Part shown: in pieces, positions 19,319 through 28,328 of the stretch
How the letters are laid out: every line of letters begins with the position of its first letter
Numbering within the stretch: position 1 is the first letter of the stretch
Assembly (NCBI RefSeq): GCF_000472385.1
Contig: NZ_AWZU01000001.1
Coordinates: 246,501-310,500 of the forward strand
Direction: 5' to 3'
Length of the DNA: 64,000 nucleotides
Source of the DNA: Bradyrhizobium sp. ARR65
GTDB taxonomy: Bacteria > Pseudomonadota > Alphaproteobacteria > Rhizobiales > Xanthobacteraceae
Notes under the pieces: generated by a model
Seen by the model: only the letters and a program-made list of their open reading frames with translations
Database searches by the model: none
What the model was told of the DNA's origin: nothing
Made by a program: the position numbers and the translations under genes

Positions 19319-19415
19319 GTCATTCCGGGGCGCGCGCCAGCGCGAACCCGGAATCTCGCGCCACAACCTCGAGATTCCGGATCGGTCCGCGCGCCGCGGC
19401 CCGTCCGGAATGACG
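19319..19415. repeat. Dispersed inverted repeat, family R2
   Basis: GTCATTCCGGGGCGCGCGCC... to CGTCCGGAATGACGG, almost filling the gap between the tautomerase and thioesterase genes. The R2 element ends 10 bases before the next start codon. Confidence 0.75.
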
Positions 19416-19425
19416 GTTTCCCGAG

Positions 19426-19821
19426 ATGGACGCACGCGACGTCATCAAGATCGGTATGAGCGCCGAGCGCACCCTGGTGGTGCCGCCGGAGCGCACGGTG
19501 GGGCATTTCGTGTCCTACATGCCCATGGTCTACGCGACGCCGATGCTGATCCTGGAAATGGAGATGGCGTCGGGCGACGCCATCCATCAATATCTCGCGC
19601 CTGGCTGGGTCACGGTCGGCACCGAAGTCGACATCCGCCACATCGCGGCGACGCCGGTTGGCGCCACGGTGCGCACCAGCGCGAAAGTGATCGCGGTGGA
19701 GCGCCGTGTTATTCGCTTCGAGGTCGAAGCATTCGATGAAAGGCGCAAGATCGGCGAAGGCCGTCACGCGCGCGGGCTGGTGAATGTGGCCGCGTTCAAG
19801 GAGCGGTTTGGCGTCCCGTAG
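19426..19821 (+). CDS. FlK-like thioesterase family protein
   Basis: 131-residue hot-dog fold protein. VGHFVSYMPMVYATPMLILE contains the Thr and Glu, and VDIRHIAATPVG the His, at the positions used by fluoroacetyl-CoA thioesterase FlK. In most bacteria such proteins are general acyl-CoA thioesterases; fluoroacetate specificity should not be assumed. It could share a transcript with the tautomerase despite the intervening repeat. Confidence 0.82.
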   Translation: MDARDVIKIGMSAERTLVVPPERTVGHFVSYMPMVYATPMLILEMEMASGDAIHQYLAPGWVTVGTEVDIRHIAATPVGATVRTSAKVIAVERRVIRFEVEAFDERRKIGEGRHARGLVNVAAFKERFGVP

Positions 19822-19828
19822 GTTCACT

Positions 19829-19869
19829 CGTCATTTCGGGTTCGATGCTTCGCATCGCCCCGGAATGAC
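19829..19869. repeat. Half copy of repeat family R2
   Basis: GTCATTTCGGGTTCGATGCTTCGCATCGCCCCGGAATGAC: a single hairpin unit between two convergent genes, where it may help end transcription on both strands. Confidence 0.65.
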
Positions 19870-19875
19870 CGGAGG

Positions 19876-20697
19876 TCACTTCGCCAATTCCTTCGACCGC
19901 GCCGTGGCCGCGGCAATCGCGCGCGTCATCAGCTCCTGCAAGCCGTCCTCGCCCATCAGCACGGACAGCGCCGCCGCGGTTGTGCCGCCGGGCGAGGTCA
20001 CGTTCTCGCGCAGTGCGGCGGCGGACAGGTCTGAGCGGTGCAAGAGTTCGCCGGCACCGGCCACTGTCTCGCGGGCGAGTTTTGCGGAAAGCGCCTGCGG
20101 CAATCCGGCGGTGACACCGGCGCGCGCGAGCTCTTCCGCGAGCAGGAACACATAGGCCGGGCCCGAACCCGAGACGGCGGTCACCGCATCCATCAGGTGT
20201 TCGTCGTCGACCCACTCGACCGATCCGGTCGCGCGCAGCAGCGCATCGGCCGTGGCCCGCTGCACGGCGCTGACATCTTTTGCCGGGACGGCCACGGTGA
20301 TGCCACGGCCGATCGCGGCCGGCGTGTTAGGCATTGCGCGCACCACCGCGCCACCGCAGACCTCCTGCAACGAGGCGATCGTCATGCCGGCCATGATCGA
20401 GACGACGAGCGTCGCGGGGCCGACAAACGGTTTCAGCACGGCGCCTGCGTCGCGAAAGCTCTGCGGCTTGACCGCAATCACCAGCGTGTCCACCGTCGCC
20501 GTCTGTTTCGGATTGAGCGCAACGCCTTTGGCGGCGAGCGCGCTGATGTCAGCCGACGGCGCCGGCTCGATCACCGCGACGCGTCGGGGATCAAGGCCGC
20601 CGGCCAACCACCCAGTCAGCATGGCGCTGCCCATCTTGCCCGCACCAGCGAGCGCGATCGTGCCGTTGATGTCTTGTAAGGAAGAGGTGTTACTCAC
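19876..20697 (-). CDS. proC: Pyrroline-5-carboxylate reductase
   Basis: Last step of proline synthesis, NAD(P)H-dependent. 273 residues: Rossmann motif IALAGAGKMGSAMLTGWLAG near the start, VVRAMPNTPAAIGRGIT in the middle and the signature VTAVSGSGPAYVFLLAEELA. Start: GTG at 20697 with GGTGAG upstream. An in-frame ATG 54 bases further out lies inside an R6 repeat and is rejected. Confidence 0.95.
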   Translation of the reverse strand: MSNTSSLQDINGTIALAGAGKMGSAMLTGWLAGGLDPRRVAVIEPAPSADISALAAKGVALNPKQTATVDTLVIAVKPQSFRDAGAVLKPFVGPATLVVSIMAGMTIASLQEVCGGAVVRAMPNTPAAIGRGITVAVPAKDVSAVQRATADALLRATGSVEWVDDEHLMDAVTAVSGSGPAYVFLLAEELARAGVTAGLPQALSAKLARETVAGAGELLHRSDLSAAALRENVTSPGGTTAAALSVLMGEDGLQELMTRAIAAATARSKELAK

Positions 20698-20717
20698 GAT
20701 CTCACCGCGAATACCGC

Positions 20718-20755
20718 TGTCTTCCCGGCGAAAGCCGGGACCCATAAGCACAGGC
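20718..20755. repeat. Single unit of repeat family R6
   Basis: CTTCCCGGCGAAAGCCGGGACCCATAAGCACAGG, matching the longer inverted element at 51984-52118. It lies just upstream of proC. Confidence 0.6.
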
Positions 20756-20794
20756 GGTTGTAGTGAAGCACGGGGCCAGCGACAAGCATTAACG

Positions 20795-20876
20795 CGTCAT
20801 TGCCGGGCTCGGCCCGGCTATCGATCAGCTAAGACTGATTACTTGATGGATGCGCGGGTCAAGCCCGCGTATGCCA
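20795..20876. repeat. Dispersed palindrome, family R3
   Basis: GTCATTGCCGGGCTCGGCCC..., then GGATGCGCGGGTCAAGCCCGCGTATGCC, between the YbjN and proC genes. Same arrangement as 45271-45346. Confidence 0.65.
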
Positions 20877-20896
20877 ACCGAAGGCTTGGCGAACGA

Positions 20897-21397
20897 CTAC
20901 GCCTCGCCCTCGGTGTCGAACATCGCCGCGGCCAGGGCTTCTGTCGTGGATTTGCCGGCCCAGACTACGAATTGGAACGCGGGAAAATAACGTTCGCAGG
21001 CGTTGAGGGCGCCGGCCAGCATGCTCTCGCATTGCCGGCTTGTGGCCGTCATGCCGCCCGGCAGCACTAAGGCCTGCCGATGCATGATCATGCCGGTGTG
21101 GGTCCAGAGATCGAAATGGCCGACCCACAATTGCTCGTTGATGCCGGCGATCAGTTGCTGCACCTCGGCCTTGCGCGCGGTCGGAATCTTCATGTCGAAG
21201 GCGCAGGCCAGATGCAGCGCCTCGATCTCGCTCATCCAAGTGAAGGAGAGCTGATAGTCGGTCCACTCGCCCTTGGAGACGATGGTGACCTCGTCTTCGC
21301 CGGAGCGTTCGAACGGCCAGTTGTTATCGGCCGCGATATCCTCGACCACCGAGAGCGGGTGCTTTGGGGAATCGACGATGCCTTCGAGCAGGGACAT
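20897..21397 (-). CDS. YbjN domain-containing protein
   Basis: 166 residues. The sequence NNWPFERSGEDEVTIVSKGEWTDYQ and the tail YFPAFQFVVWAGKSTTEALAAA match the alphaproteobacterial YbjN family, whose fold resembles type III secretion chaperones. Function unknown; a chaperone-like or sensory role is speculative. The start at 21397 is preceded by AAGG about 12 bases away. A long in-frame upstream extension (62 codons) is rejected as non-coding in character. Confidence 0.85.
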   Translation of the reverse strand: MSLLEGIVDSPKHPLSVVEDIAADNNWPFERSGEDEVTIVSKGEWTDYQLSFTWMSEIEALHLACAFDMKIPTARKAEVQQLIAGINEQLWVGHFDLWTHTGMIMHRQALVLPGGMTATSRQCESMLAGALNACERYFPAFQFVVWAGKSTTEALAAAMFDTEGEA

Positions 21398-21914
21398 GCC
21401 GTCTCGACCTTTTCTTTTTCGATCTGTTGGTACACACGCGGCGACCGGTTCGCGCGCGCCTCCCGCGCGGTGCTGCCGGTTGCAACCCCGGGGGTCGGGC
21501 CTGCCGGGATCAAGTGATGTGATTTGCGGAATCCGCGCAACGGGGCCCCGAATCCGTCCACAACCAAAGGGGCGGCCGTCCACAGCACAATCGTTAACGG
21601 GAGAACAAACCGGAATCGGAATCGGCCTGGCAAGGAATCGTTAACTTTTGGGCCTGGAAGCCGATGTTGATTCGCTCCGCGCTCATCCTGCCTGCGGGGA
21701 GAGGTCGACGCGCGAAGCGCGGCGGGATCACGCCGACCCTCATAGTGCGAGCTTCGCTCGTCGCGTCCCCGCAAGAACGGTGAGAGGGAACGGCAGCAGC
21801 AATTCGCGCTCCCGGCATGGGAACCATGAGGATTTTCCATGCCAAAGCCGCTTGCTGGGATCGTGCGCATTCGCCATAGTTTCGGACAGGCCATCCATTC
21901 CGGGTGGCTTTAAG
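21398..21914. other. Non-coding stretch upstream of the FMN riboswitch
   Basis: 517 bases with no credible gene. It holds two copies of ATCGTTAAC (near 21590 and 21638), suggesting a promoter or regulator site, an R1 repeat copy at 21685-21790, and the likely promoter of the riboswitch transcript between about 21800 and 21914. Confidence 0.5.
21685..21790. repeat. Dispersed repeat, family R1
   Basis: Begins with TGCGGGGAGAGGTCGACGCG and ends with CGTCCCCGCAAGAACGGTGAGAGGG, with a central GAGCTTCGCTCGTCGCG shared with the copy at 1403-1535. Confidence 0.65.
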
Positions 21915-22054
21915 TTCTCAGGGCGGGGTGAAAGTCCCCACCGGCGGTAAGGGCTCCAAGCCCAAGCCCGCGAGCGCCTTCCCATCGAGGGAAGGGTCAG
22001 CAGATTCGGTGCAAATCCGAAGCCGACGGTTAAAGTCCGGATGAAAGAGAACGG
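21915..22054 (+). ncRNA. FMN riboswitch (RFN element)
   Basis: A metabolite-sensing leader RNA. The conserved blocks are all present in order: CAGGGCGGGGTGAAAGTCCC, CACCGGCGGTAA, GCCCGCGAGCG, GGTCAGCAGATTCGGTG, AAATCCGAAGCCGACGGTTA, AAGTCCGGATGAAAGAGAAC. It lies 75 bases upstream of the lumazine synthase start on the same strand. It would lower ribH expression when FMN is plentiful. Confidence 0.97.
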
Positions 22055-22063
22055 TCGCGATGA

Positions 22064-22081
22064 CCCGCGCTTTGGCGCGGG
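22064..22081 (+). promoter_or_regulatory. Hairpin in the riboswitch expression platform
   Basis: CCCGCGC-TTTG-GCGCGGG is a perfect 7-bp stem with a 4-base loop, 10 bases after the riboswitch and 48 bases before the ribH ATG. It is not followed by a U run, so it is not a standard intrinsic terminator. It may act with Rho or by affecting translation initiation. Confidence 0.6.
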
Positions 22082-22129
22082 ACTTGTCGTTCCGTGTGCC
22101 CTGATTCTGGTCCTGAAACGAGGAAAACC

Positions 22130-22786
22130 ATGAATCAGATGTTGCAAGACCCCCAAGTCCAAGACTCCCAGCTTCAAAATCCTCAAATCCAAGGCTCTCA
22201 AATCCAAGGCTCTCAAATCGAAGAGTCCCAAGTTCTGGAAGCTTCCGCCCAAGGCGCCGGTGTGTCCGCCGGCGATGCACCGCCGCGGCCCCAGCACCCG
22301 CGTTTCGCAAAGCCGCAGCGCGTGGCCTTTGTGCAGTCCTCCTGGCATCGCGACGTGGTGATGGAAGCCCGCATCGCCTTTCTTGATGAGATCGAGGCGC
22401 GCCACATCGCGCGCGAGCGAGTGGACATTTTCGAGGTGCCGGGCTCGTTCGAAATCCCGCTGCATGCGCAGATCCTCGCCAAGACGCGGCGCTACACCGC
22501 GATCGTCGCGGCCGGACTCGTGGTCGACGGCGGCATCTATCGGCATGAGTTCGTCGCAGACACCGTGATCAAGGCGCTGATGGACGTGCAATTGCGCACC
22601 GAGGTGCCGGTGTTCTCCGCAGTGCTGACCCCGCAGCAGTTCCACGAGACCCAGGCGCATTTCGAGTTCTTCAAGAAGCATTTTGCGACGAAGGGCGTCG
22701 AAGTCGCGGAGGCCTGCGCCAACACGCTGCTCAGCCTGGAGCGGCTGCGCGGCCAGGTCGCCGCCGGGATCGTCGCGGGCGGTTAG
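22130..22786 (+). CDS. ribH: 6,7-dimethyl-8-ribityllumazine synthase (type II)
   Basis: Penultimate step of riboflavin synthesis. 218 residues. The catalytic part starts near residue 60: RVAFVQSSWHRDVVMEAR, then VDIFEVPGSFEIPLHAQ and VVDGGIYRHEFVADTVIKAL. It resembles RibH2 of Brucella and rhizobia, which is also under an FMN riboswitch. The first ~45 residues are unusual: a Gln/Ser/Ile-rich tandem repeat (GSQIQ/GSQIE units, with a 15-base DNA repeat near 22195-22225). The start at 22130 has a strong GAGGAAAA site, so the extension is probably translated. Confidence 0.95.
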   Translation: MNQMLQDPQVQDSQLQNPQIQGSQIQGSQIEESQVLEASAQGAGVSAGDAPPRPQHPRFAKPQRVAFVQSSWHRDVVMEARIAFLDEIEARHIARERVDIFEVPGSFEIPLHAQILAKTRRYTAIVAAGLVVDGGIYRHEFVADTVIKALMDVQLRTEVPVFSAVLTPQQFHETQAHFEFFKKHFATKGVEVAEACANTLLSLERLRGQVAAGIVAGG

Positions 22787-22883
22787 GCCGCCACAATGGA
22801 TTGATTGTCATCCCCGTCGCCGGGTTGGTAAGCTCGGCGGCGGGAGGAGGCTTGCCCGTGGCGACGGGTGGGCCGAAAAGATC

Positions 22884-24131
22884 ATGTTCGAAGGACACGA
22901 TCCCTATCTCGTCGCGCTCTCGGTGGCGATCGCGATCCTGGGAGGCTACACCGGTTTTGCGCTGGCAGCCCGCGTCCGCAATGCGGTGGGTGTCAGCCGC
23001 CGCGTGCTGCTGGCCGGCGCTGCCGCCTTTCTCGCAGTCGGCATCTGGACCATGCATTTCGTCGGGATGCTTGCGGCACCGATTCCCCCCGAGGCCGTCT
23101 ATCTCGTCCTGCCCACCGTGATTTCCTTTCTGATCTGCGCGCTGGTGGTCGGCATTTCCCTGTTCTTCGTGTCCATCGGCGAACCGTCACTGTTGCGTGT
23201 GGTGTCCTCGGCCGTGCTGCTGGGGCTCGGCATCGTCAGCATGCATTATGTCGGCATCCACGGCCTTGCCGGCGATTTCGCGATTGCGCATGACGGCGCC
23301 ATGGTCGCGCTTTCGGTACTGGTCGCGATCGTGACCGCCTACGGCGGCCTGCGCGCCTTCCTCGCGCGGCATGATGGCGTACGGCTGACCGCGAGCGCGA
23401 TTGCCTTTGGGCTTGCCGTCTCTGGCATGCACTACACGGCGATGAGCGGTATGCATTTCGCGTCCGTGACGGTCGCGGCGCATCATCACGCGGCAATAGG
23501 GCTTGCCGCCTCGCCGCAAATCCTGTCGATCGTCGTGGCCGTGCTGTGCTTCGTTATCGCGGCGGGGTTCTTGCTGTCGCTGGTGCCGGATCCGCGGCGG
23601 CAAAATCTCGGGACAGCGGCGGAGCAGGTGAGTGCCGCCGAAGCCGTTGCTCTGCAGGCCGAAGCAACGCCGGTTGCATTGGCCGCGCCGCGGCTGACGG
23701 CGGCGCCGCTCGGCGGGCTCGGCCGGCCGCCGCGGCCTGCGCCGGCGCCAAGGCTTCCCGTCGAGGGCGCCGACGGCACCCACTTCATCGACACCGCCGA
23801 TATCCGCAGCTTGCGCGCGGACGCCCATTACACGCGTGTTCACGACGGTACGCGGGAGCGGATGTGTCCCTGGTCGATCTCAGAAGCCGAGGCGCAACTC
23901 GATCCCGGCCTGTTCGTCCGCGTGCACCGCAGCCATATCGTGGCCATCCCGCATGTTACCCTGGTCCGCAAAGAGGGAGACGGCGCGGTCATCGAGCTCG
24001 ACGGACCCTCGCCGCATCGCGTTCCCGTCAGTCGCGCCAAGATTGCGGAAGTCAAAGCCCGCCTCGGGCTTGTGCGCCGCAGCGCGCACGCGCCTCGGTC
24101 AACGCTGTCGCCGTCAAGCTCAACTTCGTAG
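22884..24131 (+). CDS. coxC: MHYT sensor / LytTR DNA-binding regulator (CoxC-like)
   Basis: 415-residue membrane regulator. The N-terminal half has about seven helices with MHYT-type motifs (TMHFVGM, SMHYVGIHG, GMHYTAMSGMHF), proposed to bind a metal and sense a small gas such as CO or O2. A linker rich in Ala/Pro leads to a C-terminal LytTR domain (IRSLRADAHYTRVHDG, LFVRVHRSHIVAIPHV). This architecture is that of CoxC and CoxH in Oligotropha carboxidovorans, and the gene stands 5' of coxM. It lies 97 bases after ribH. The initiation site is weak; a GGAGGAGG 30 bases upstream is not in register with this ATG. Confidence 0.85.
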   Translation: MFEGHDPYLVALSVAIAILGGYTGFALAARVRNAVGVSRRVLLAGAAAFLAVGIWTMHFVGMLAAPIPPEAVYLVLPTVISFLICALVVGISLFFVSIGEPSLLRVVSSAVLLGLGIVSMHYVGIHGLAGDFAIAHDGAMVALSVLVAIVTAYGGLRAFLARHDGVRLTASAIAFGLAVSGMHYTAMSGMHFASVTVAAHHHAAIGLAASPQILSIVVAVLCFVIAAGFLLSLVPDPRRQNLGTAAEQVSAAEAVALQAEATPVALAAPRLTAAPLGGLGRPPRPAPAPRLPVEGADGTHFIDTADIRSLRADAHYTRVHDGTRERMCPWSISEAEAQLDPGLFVRVHRSHIVAIPHVTLVRKEGDGAVIELDGPSPHRVPVSRAKIAEVKARLGLVRRSAHAPRSTLSPSSSTS

Positions 24132-24159
24132 ATAGTTGAGCGCAAGCCTACGGGTTACC

Positions 24160-24240
24160 TCGAAGGGCGACGGCCCGGCTCTCACAGCGCGGCCGTTCAT
24201 CCTTCGAGGCTCGCTCTCGCTCACACCTCAGGGCTGACGG
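24160..24240. repeat. Dispersed repeat, family R4
   Basis: CTCGAAGGGCGACGGCCCGG ... CATCCTTCGAGGCTCGCTC ... CACCTCAGGGCTGACGG, placed between coxC and the coxM promoter region. Confidence 0.6.
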
Positions 24241-24276
24241 AGCAACAGCCACGACCAATTAGGTCGCTCACTCTGA

Positions 24277-24310
24277 CGCAATTCGTGCGCCGACGGCCGC
24301 ATCTCGTGCG
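24277..24310 (+). promoter_or_regulatory. Direct-repeat candidate LytTR (CoxC) operator upstream of coxM
   Basis: CGCAATTCGTGCG (24277-24289) and CGCATCTCGTGCG (24298-24310) agree at 11 of 13 positions and start exactly 21 bases apart, two helical turns. LytTR regulators characteristically bind pairs of direct repeats with that spacing. A weaker third version (CGCATCATTGCG) begins at 24330. The pair ends 109 bases before the coxM ATG. Function inferred. Confidence 0.5.
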
Positions 24311-24419
24311 AATTTCGCGCCTTTGTGCCCGCATCATTGCGAACTCACTTATGCGGAGAGACCGTCTCCGCCAACGTCTGCGCGAATCCAACGCGTGCAA
24401 AGGACGGAGGGAGGAGACG

Positions 24420-25283
24420 ATGATTCCCGGCACATTCAGCTATCACCGGCCCGCGAGTGTGGCCGAGGCGATAAACCTCTTGTCCACTTTCGGCGAGGAG
24501 GCTCGTCCGCTTGCCGGAGGCCACAGCCTCATCCCGATGATGAAGCTACGTCTGGCGACCCCCGGCCATCTGATCGATCTGCACGGGGTTGCCGGATTGA
24601 CGGGCATCCGCCGGGACGACGACAAGATTGTCATCGGCGCGATGACCACCCAGCAGCAGCTGCTGGCCTCCAATGAGATCAGAACAGCCCTGCCGATCCT
24701 GCAGGAGGCCGCCGCCCTGATCGCCGATCCCCAGGTGCGCTACCGCGGCACCTTGGGCGGCAATGTCGCCAATGGCGACCCCGGCAACGACATGCCGGCG
24801 CTCATGCTGACGCTCGGCGCCACTTACCGGCTCGAAGGGCCGAACGGCGCCCGCAATGTCGCGGCGGGCGAGTTTTACCAGGGCGCCTATTTCACCGCGC
24901 TCGAGCCCGGTGAAATTCTTACCTCCATTACCATTCCCGCACCCGCGGCCGGGCATGGGTATGCCTACGAGAAGCTGAAGCGCAAGGTCGGCGACTACGC
25001 GACTGCAGCCGCAGCCGTGGTGCTGACGATGGCCGACGGCAAGGTCGCGAGCTGTGCGATCGGGCTGACCAACCTGCACGAGACGCCGTTGCTTGCCACC
25101 GACGCAGCCAACGTCGTGATCAGCACCGGCCTGGACGCGGCGACACTGAAGCAGGCAGCAGCCGCGGCGGAGGCGATCATGTCGCCCGCCGCGGACGCAC
25201 GCGGGCCGGTGGAATACCGCAAGCATGTCGGCGGCGTCATGGTGATGCGGGCGCTGCAGCGCGCCGCCGGGCGCGCGAGATAA
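24420..25283 (+). CDS. coxM: CO dehydrogenase medium (FAD) subunit
   Basis: Flavoprotein subunit of aerobic CO dehydrogenase, which passes electrons from the iron-sulfur subunit to quinones. 287 residues. FAD-binding motifs AGGHS at residues 32-36 and TLGG at 111-114 sit at the same positions I recall for the Oligotropha CoxM. A strong GGAGGGAGGAG site precedes the ATG. coxS follows after 13 bases. Confidence 0.95.
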   Translation: MIPGTFSYHRPASVAEAINLLSTFGEEARPLAGGHSLIPMMKLRLATPGHLIDLHGVAGLTGIRRDDDKIVIGAMTTQQQLLASNEIRTALPILQEAAALIADPQVRYRGTLGGNVANGDPGNDMPALMLTLGATYRLEGPNGARNVAAGEFYQGAYFTALEPGEILTSITIPAPAAGHGYAYEKLKRKVGDYATAAAAVVLTMADGKVASCAIGLTNLHETPLLATDAANVVISTGLDAATLKQAAAAAEAIMSPAADARGPVEYRKHVGGVMVMRALQRAAGRAR

Positions 25284-25296
25284 GGGAGAGAGATCA

Positions 25297-25797
25297 ATGG
25301 CAAAGACCCGCATCAGCATGAAAGTCAACGGCACCGAGGTCGAAGGCTTGGTCGAGCCGCGCACGCTGCTCGTGCATTTCATCCGCGAGAACCTGCAGCT
25401 CACCGGCACCCACATCGGCTGCGAGACCACCCATTGCGGCGCCTGCACTGTCGATATCGAGGGCATGTCGGTGAAGAGCTGCACGATGTTCGCCGTCCAG
25501 GCCGACGGTTCCGAGATCACCACGATCGAGGGCATGGCCAACGCCGACGGCTCGCTGTCGCCGCTGCAGGAAGGTTTCAGGATGATGCATGGCCTGCAAT
25601 GTGGCTATTGCACGCCGGGCATGATCATGCGTGCGCATCGGCTCTTGAAGGAGAACCCGGCTCCGACGGAGGAAGAGATCCGGCAGGGCATTGCCGGCAA
25701 CATCTGCCGCTGCACCGGCTACCAGAACATCGTCAAGGCGATCCAATACGCCGCCGCCAAGCTCAACGGCGTGGAATTCAAGGAGGCTGCGGAATGA
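25297..25797 (+). CDS. coxS: CO dehydrogenase small (2x[2Fe-2S]) subunit
   Basis: Iron-sulfur subunit carrying electrons from the Mo site to FAD. 166 residues. Plant-ferredoxin-type cluster ligands Cys42, 47, 50 and 62 ([10 protein letters not shown]...), and the second cluster ligands Cys102, 105, 137 and 139 ([13 protein letters not shown]). The stop overlaps the coxL start (ATGA), a sign of coupled translation. Confidence 0.96.
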   Translation: MAKTRISMKVNGTEVEGLVEPRTLLVHFIRENLQLTGTHIGCETTHCGACTVDIEGMSVKSCTMFAVQADGSEITTIEGMANADGSLSPLQEGFRMMHGLQCGYCTPGMIMRAHRLLKENPAPTEEEIRQGIAGNICRCTGYQNIVKAIQYAAAKLNGVEFKEAAE

Positions 25798-28217
25798 ACG
25801 ATGTGACTCCCACGCGGGAACAACGCACCGCCGCGCTCGAAGGCTTGGGCTGCAAGCGCAAGCGCGTCGAAGACATCCGCTTCACCCAAGGGAAGGGCAA
25901 TTACGTCGATGACGTGACGCTGCCTGGCATGCTGCACGGCGATTTCGTCCGCTCGCCGCATGCGCATGCGCGCGTCAAGTCGATCAATTCGGAAGAGGCG
26001 ATGAAAGTGCCGGGTGTGCTCGCGGTCATCACCGCGGAGACGCTGAAGACCGTCAATCTCGCCTGGATGCCGACACTGGCCGGCGACGTGCAAATGGTCT
26101 TGGCCGACGGCAAGGTGCTGTTCCAGAACCAGGAGGTTGCCTTCGTGGTCGCGACCGACCGCTATGCCGCCGACGACGGCGTCAGCAAGGTGGTGGTCGA
26201 ATACGAACCGTTGCCGCCGCTGATCGATCCGTTCAAATCCATGGCGCCGGATGCACCGGTGCTGCGCGAAGATCTCGCAGGCAAGACATCAGGCGCCCAT
26301 GGCCCGCGCAAACACCACAACCACATCTTCGAATGGACCGTTGGCGACAAGGAGCTGACGGATGCCGCGTTCAAGAAGGCCGATGTCACCATCAAGGAGC
26401 TGATCTCCTATCACCGCACCCATCCCTCGCCCTTGGAGACGTGCCAGTGCGTCTGCTCATTCGACAAGGTCAAGGCCGAGCTGACCATCTGGGGCACGTT
26501 CCAGGCGCCGCATGTCATCCGCACCGTGGTTTCGCTGATCGCAAAGCTGCCGGAGCAGAAGATCCACGTGATCTCGCCCGATATCGGCGGCGGTTTCGGC
26601 AACAAGGTCGGGGCCTATCCGGGCTATATCTGCGCGGCGGTGGCCTCGATCGTCACCGGCAAGCCGGTGAAATGGGTCGAGGACCGCATCGAGAACCTAA
26701 CGGCGACCTCGTTTGCGCGCGACTATCACATGACAACCGAGATCGCCGCGACCAAGGACGGCAGGGTTATGGGCTTGCGCGTTCATGTGCTCGCCGATCA
26801 CGGTGCCTTCGACGCCTGTGCAGACCCCTCGAAATGGCCGGCGGGTTTCTTCAACATCGTCACCGGATCCTATGACTTTCCGGTCGCGCATCTCACGGTC
26901 GACGGCGTCTACACCAACAAGGCGCCGGGCGGGGTCGCCTACCGCTGCTCCTTCCGCGTGACGGAGGCGGCCTATTGCATCGAGCGCGCCATGGACATCC
27001 TGGCGCAAAAGCTCGGTATGGATCCGGCCGAATTGCGGCTTAAGAACTTCATCCGGCGCGAGCAGTTCCCGTATCACTCGGCGCTGGGGTGGGAATATGA
27101 TTCCGGCGACTATCACGCCGCGATGCGCAAGATGATGGAGGTGACGGATTACGCCGCGCTTCGCAAGGAGCAGGCTTCGAGGCGCGCGGCGTTCAAGCGC
27201 GGCGAGACGCGCGAGATCATGGGGCTCGGGGTCTCCTTCTTCACCGAGATCGTCGGCGCCGGGCCGTCGAAAAATTGCGATATTCTTGGCATCGCGATGT
27301 TCGACTCCTGCGAGATCCGCATGCATCCCACAGGTGCGGGCATCGCGCGCATGGGGACAAAGAGCCAGGGCCAGGGACATGAGACCACCTGGGCACAGAT
27401 CATTGCGAGCGAGATCGGCATCCCCGCCGATAACATCATGGTGGAGGAGGGCAACACGGATACCGCGCCTTACGGGCTCGGCACCTACGGTTCGCGCTCG
27501 ACTCCCGTTGCGGGCGCCGCGATCGCCATGGCGGCGCGAAAGATCAAGGCCAAGGCGCAGATGATCGCGGCCTACAAGCTCGAGGTGCACGAGGACGATC
27601 TCGAATGGGACATCGACGGCTTCCGCGTCAAAGGCCTGCCGGAGAAGTTCATGTCGATGAAGGATATCTGCTGGGCGGCCTACAACTCCGTGCCACCAGG
27701 CATGGAGCCTGGGCTGGAAGCGGTGAGCTATTACGATCCGCCCAACATGACCTATCCGTTCGGCGCCTATCTGTGCGTGATGGACATTGATGTCGATACC
27801 GGCGTCTACAAGATCAGGCGCTTCTATGCGCTCGACGATTGCGGCACCCGCATCAACCCGATGATCATCGAGGGCCAGGTGCATGGCGGCCTGACCGAGG
27901 CGTTCGCGATCGCGATGGGCCAGGAAATCCGCTACGATGACGGCGGCAATGTCGTGACCGGCTCGTTCATGGATTTCTTCATGCCGACCGCAGTGGAGAC
28001 GCCGCATTGGGAGACCGATTTTACGGTGACGCCTTCGCCACATCACCCGATCGGCGCCAAGGGCGTTGGCGAGAGCCCGAATGTGGGTGGTGTGCCGGCA
28101 TTCTCCAATGCCGTAAATGACGCTTTCTCGTTCCTAGGATCGACACACATCCAGATGCCGCATGACTATTGGCGCAACTGGCAGGCGGCGAAGAATTTGG
28201 GCGCCGTCGCGGCGTAG
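25794..28217 (+). CDS. coxL: CO dehydrogenase large (Mo/Cu) subunit, form I
   Basis: Catalytic subunit that oxidises CO to CO2 at a Mo-S-Cu centre with a molybdopterin cytosine dinucleotide cofactor. 807 residues. The form I active-site loop AYRCSFR is present with Cys385 as the expected copper ligand; form II enzymes have AYRGAGR instead. Also visible: [18 protein letters not shown], the Gln-loop [13 protein letters not shown] and the catalytic Glu760 in [13 protein letters not shown]. The form I motif is the accepted marker of true CO dehydrogenase, so the call is firm. Confidence 0.97.
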   Translation: MNDVTPTREQRTAALEGLGCKRKRVEDIRFTQGKGNYVDDVTLPGMLHGDFVRSPHAHARVKSINSEEAMKVPGVLAVITAETLKTVNLAWMPTLAGDVQMVLADGKVLFQNQEVAFVVATDRYAADDGVSKVVVEYEPLPPLIDPFKSMAPDAPVLREDLAGKTSGAHGPRKHHNHIFEWTVGDKELTDAAFKKADVTIKELISYHRTHPSPLETCQCVCSFDKVKAELTIWGTFQAPHVIRTVVSLIAKLPEQKIHVISPDIGGGFGNKVGAYPGYICAAVASIVTGKPVKWVEDRIENLTATSFARDYHMTTEIAATKDGRVMGLRVHVLADHGAFDACADPSKWPAGFFNIVTGSYDFPVAHLTVDGVYTNKAPGGVAYRCSFRVTEAAYCIERAMDILAQKLGMDPAELRLKNFIRREQFPYHSALGWEYDSGDYHAAMRKMMEVTDYAALRKEQASRRAAFKRGETREIMGLGVSFFTEIVGAGPSKNCDILGIAMFDSCEIRMHPTGAGIARMGTKSQGQGHETTWAQIIASEIGIPADNIMVEEGNTDTAPYGLGTYGSRSTPVAGAAIAMAARKIKAKAQMIAAYKLEVHEDDLEWDIDGFRVKGLPEKFMSMKDICWAAYNSVPPGMEPGLEAVSYYDPPNMTYPFGAYLCVMDIDVDTGVYKIRRFYALDDCGTRINPMIIEGQVHGGLTEAFAIAMGQEIRYDDGGNVVTGSFMDFFMPTAVETPHWETDFTVTPSPHHPIGAKGVGESPNVGGVPAFSNAVNDAFSFLGSTHIQMPHDYWRNWQAAKNLGAVAA

Positions 28218-28228
28218 GCTGGTACGGT

Positions 28229-28313
28229 CGTCATTGCGAGCGGAGCGAAGCAATCCAGAGCCTCACGCGAGACTCTCTGGATTGCTTCGTCTCTCCGCTC
28301 CTCGCAATGATGA
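28229..28313. repeat. Dispersed inverted repeat, family R5 (CATTGCGAGCG...CGCAATG), within the cox operon
   Basis: An 85-base element: GTCATTGCGAGCGGAGCGAAGCAATCCAGAG and its near reverse complement CTCTGGATTGCTTCG...CTCGCAATGATG. It fills the 111-base gap between coxL and coxD and can fold into one long hairpin. Confidence 0.8.
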
Positions 28314-28328
28314 GGAGGCGTCGGGAGA

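Noticed and set aside
22801..23121. Alternative frame at the start of coxC using the GGAGGAGG ribosome-binding site
   Set aside because: The site points to a GTG in a different frame whose product is Arg/Ser-rich and ends early; the MHYT-LytTR frame is clearly the gene.
24132..24419. Search for a coxB gene or other small gene before coxM
   Set aside because: Only a repeat and the coxM control region are present; no coding frame.
26697..28046. Open frame of 449 codons on the minus strand
   Set aside because: Antisense of coxL, His/Arg/Asp-rich composition, no start signal.
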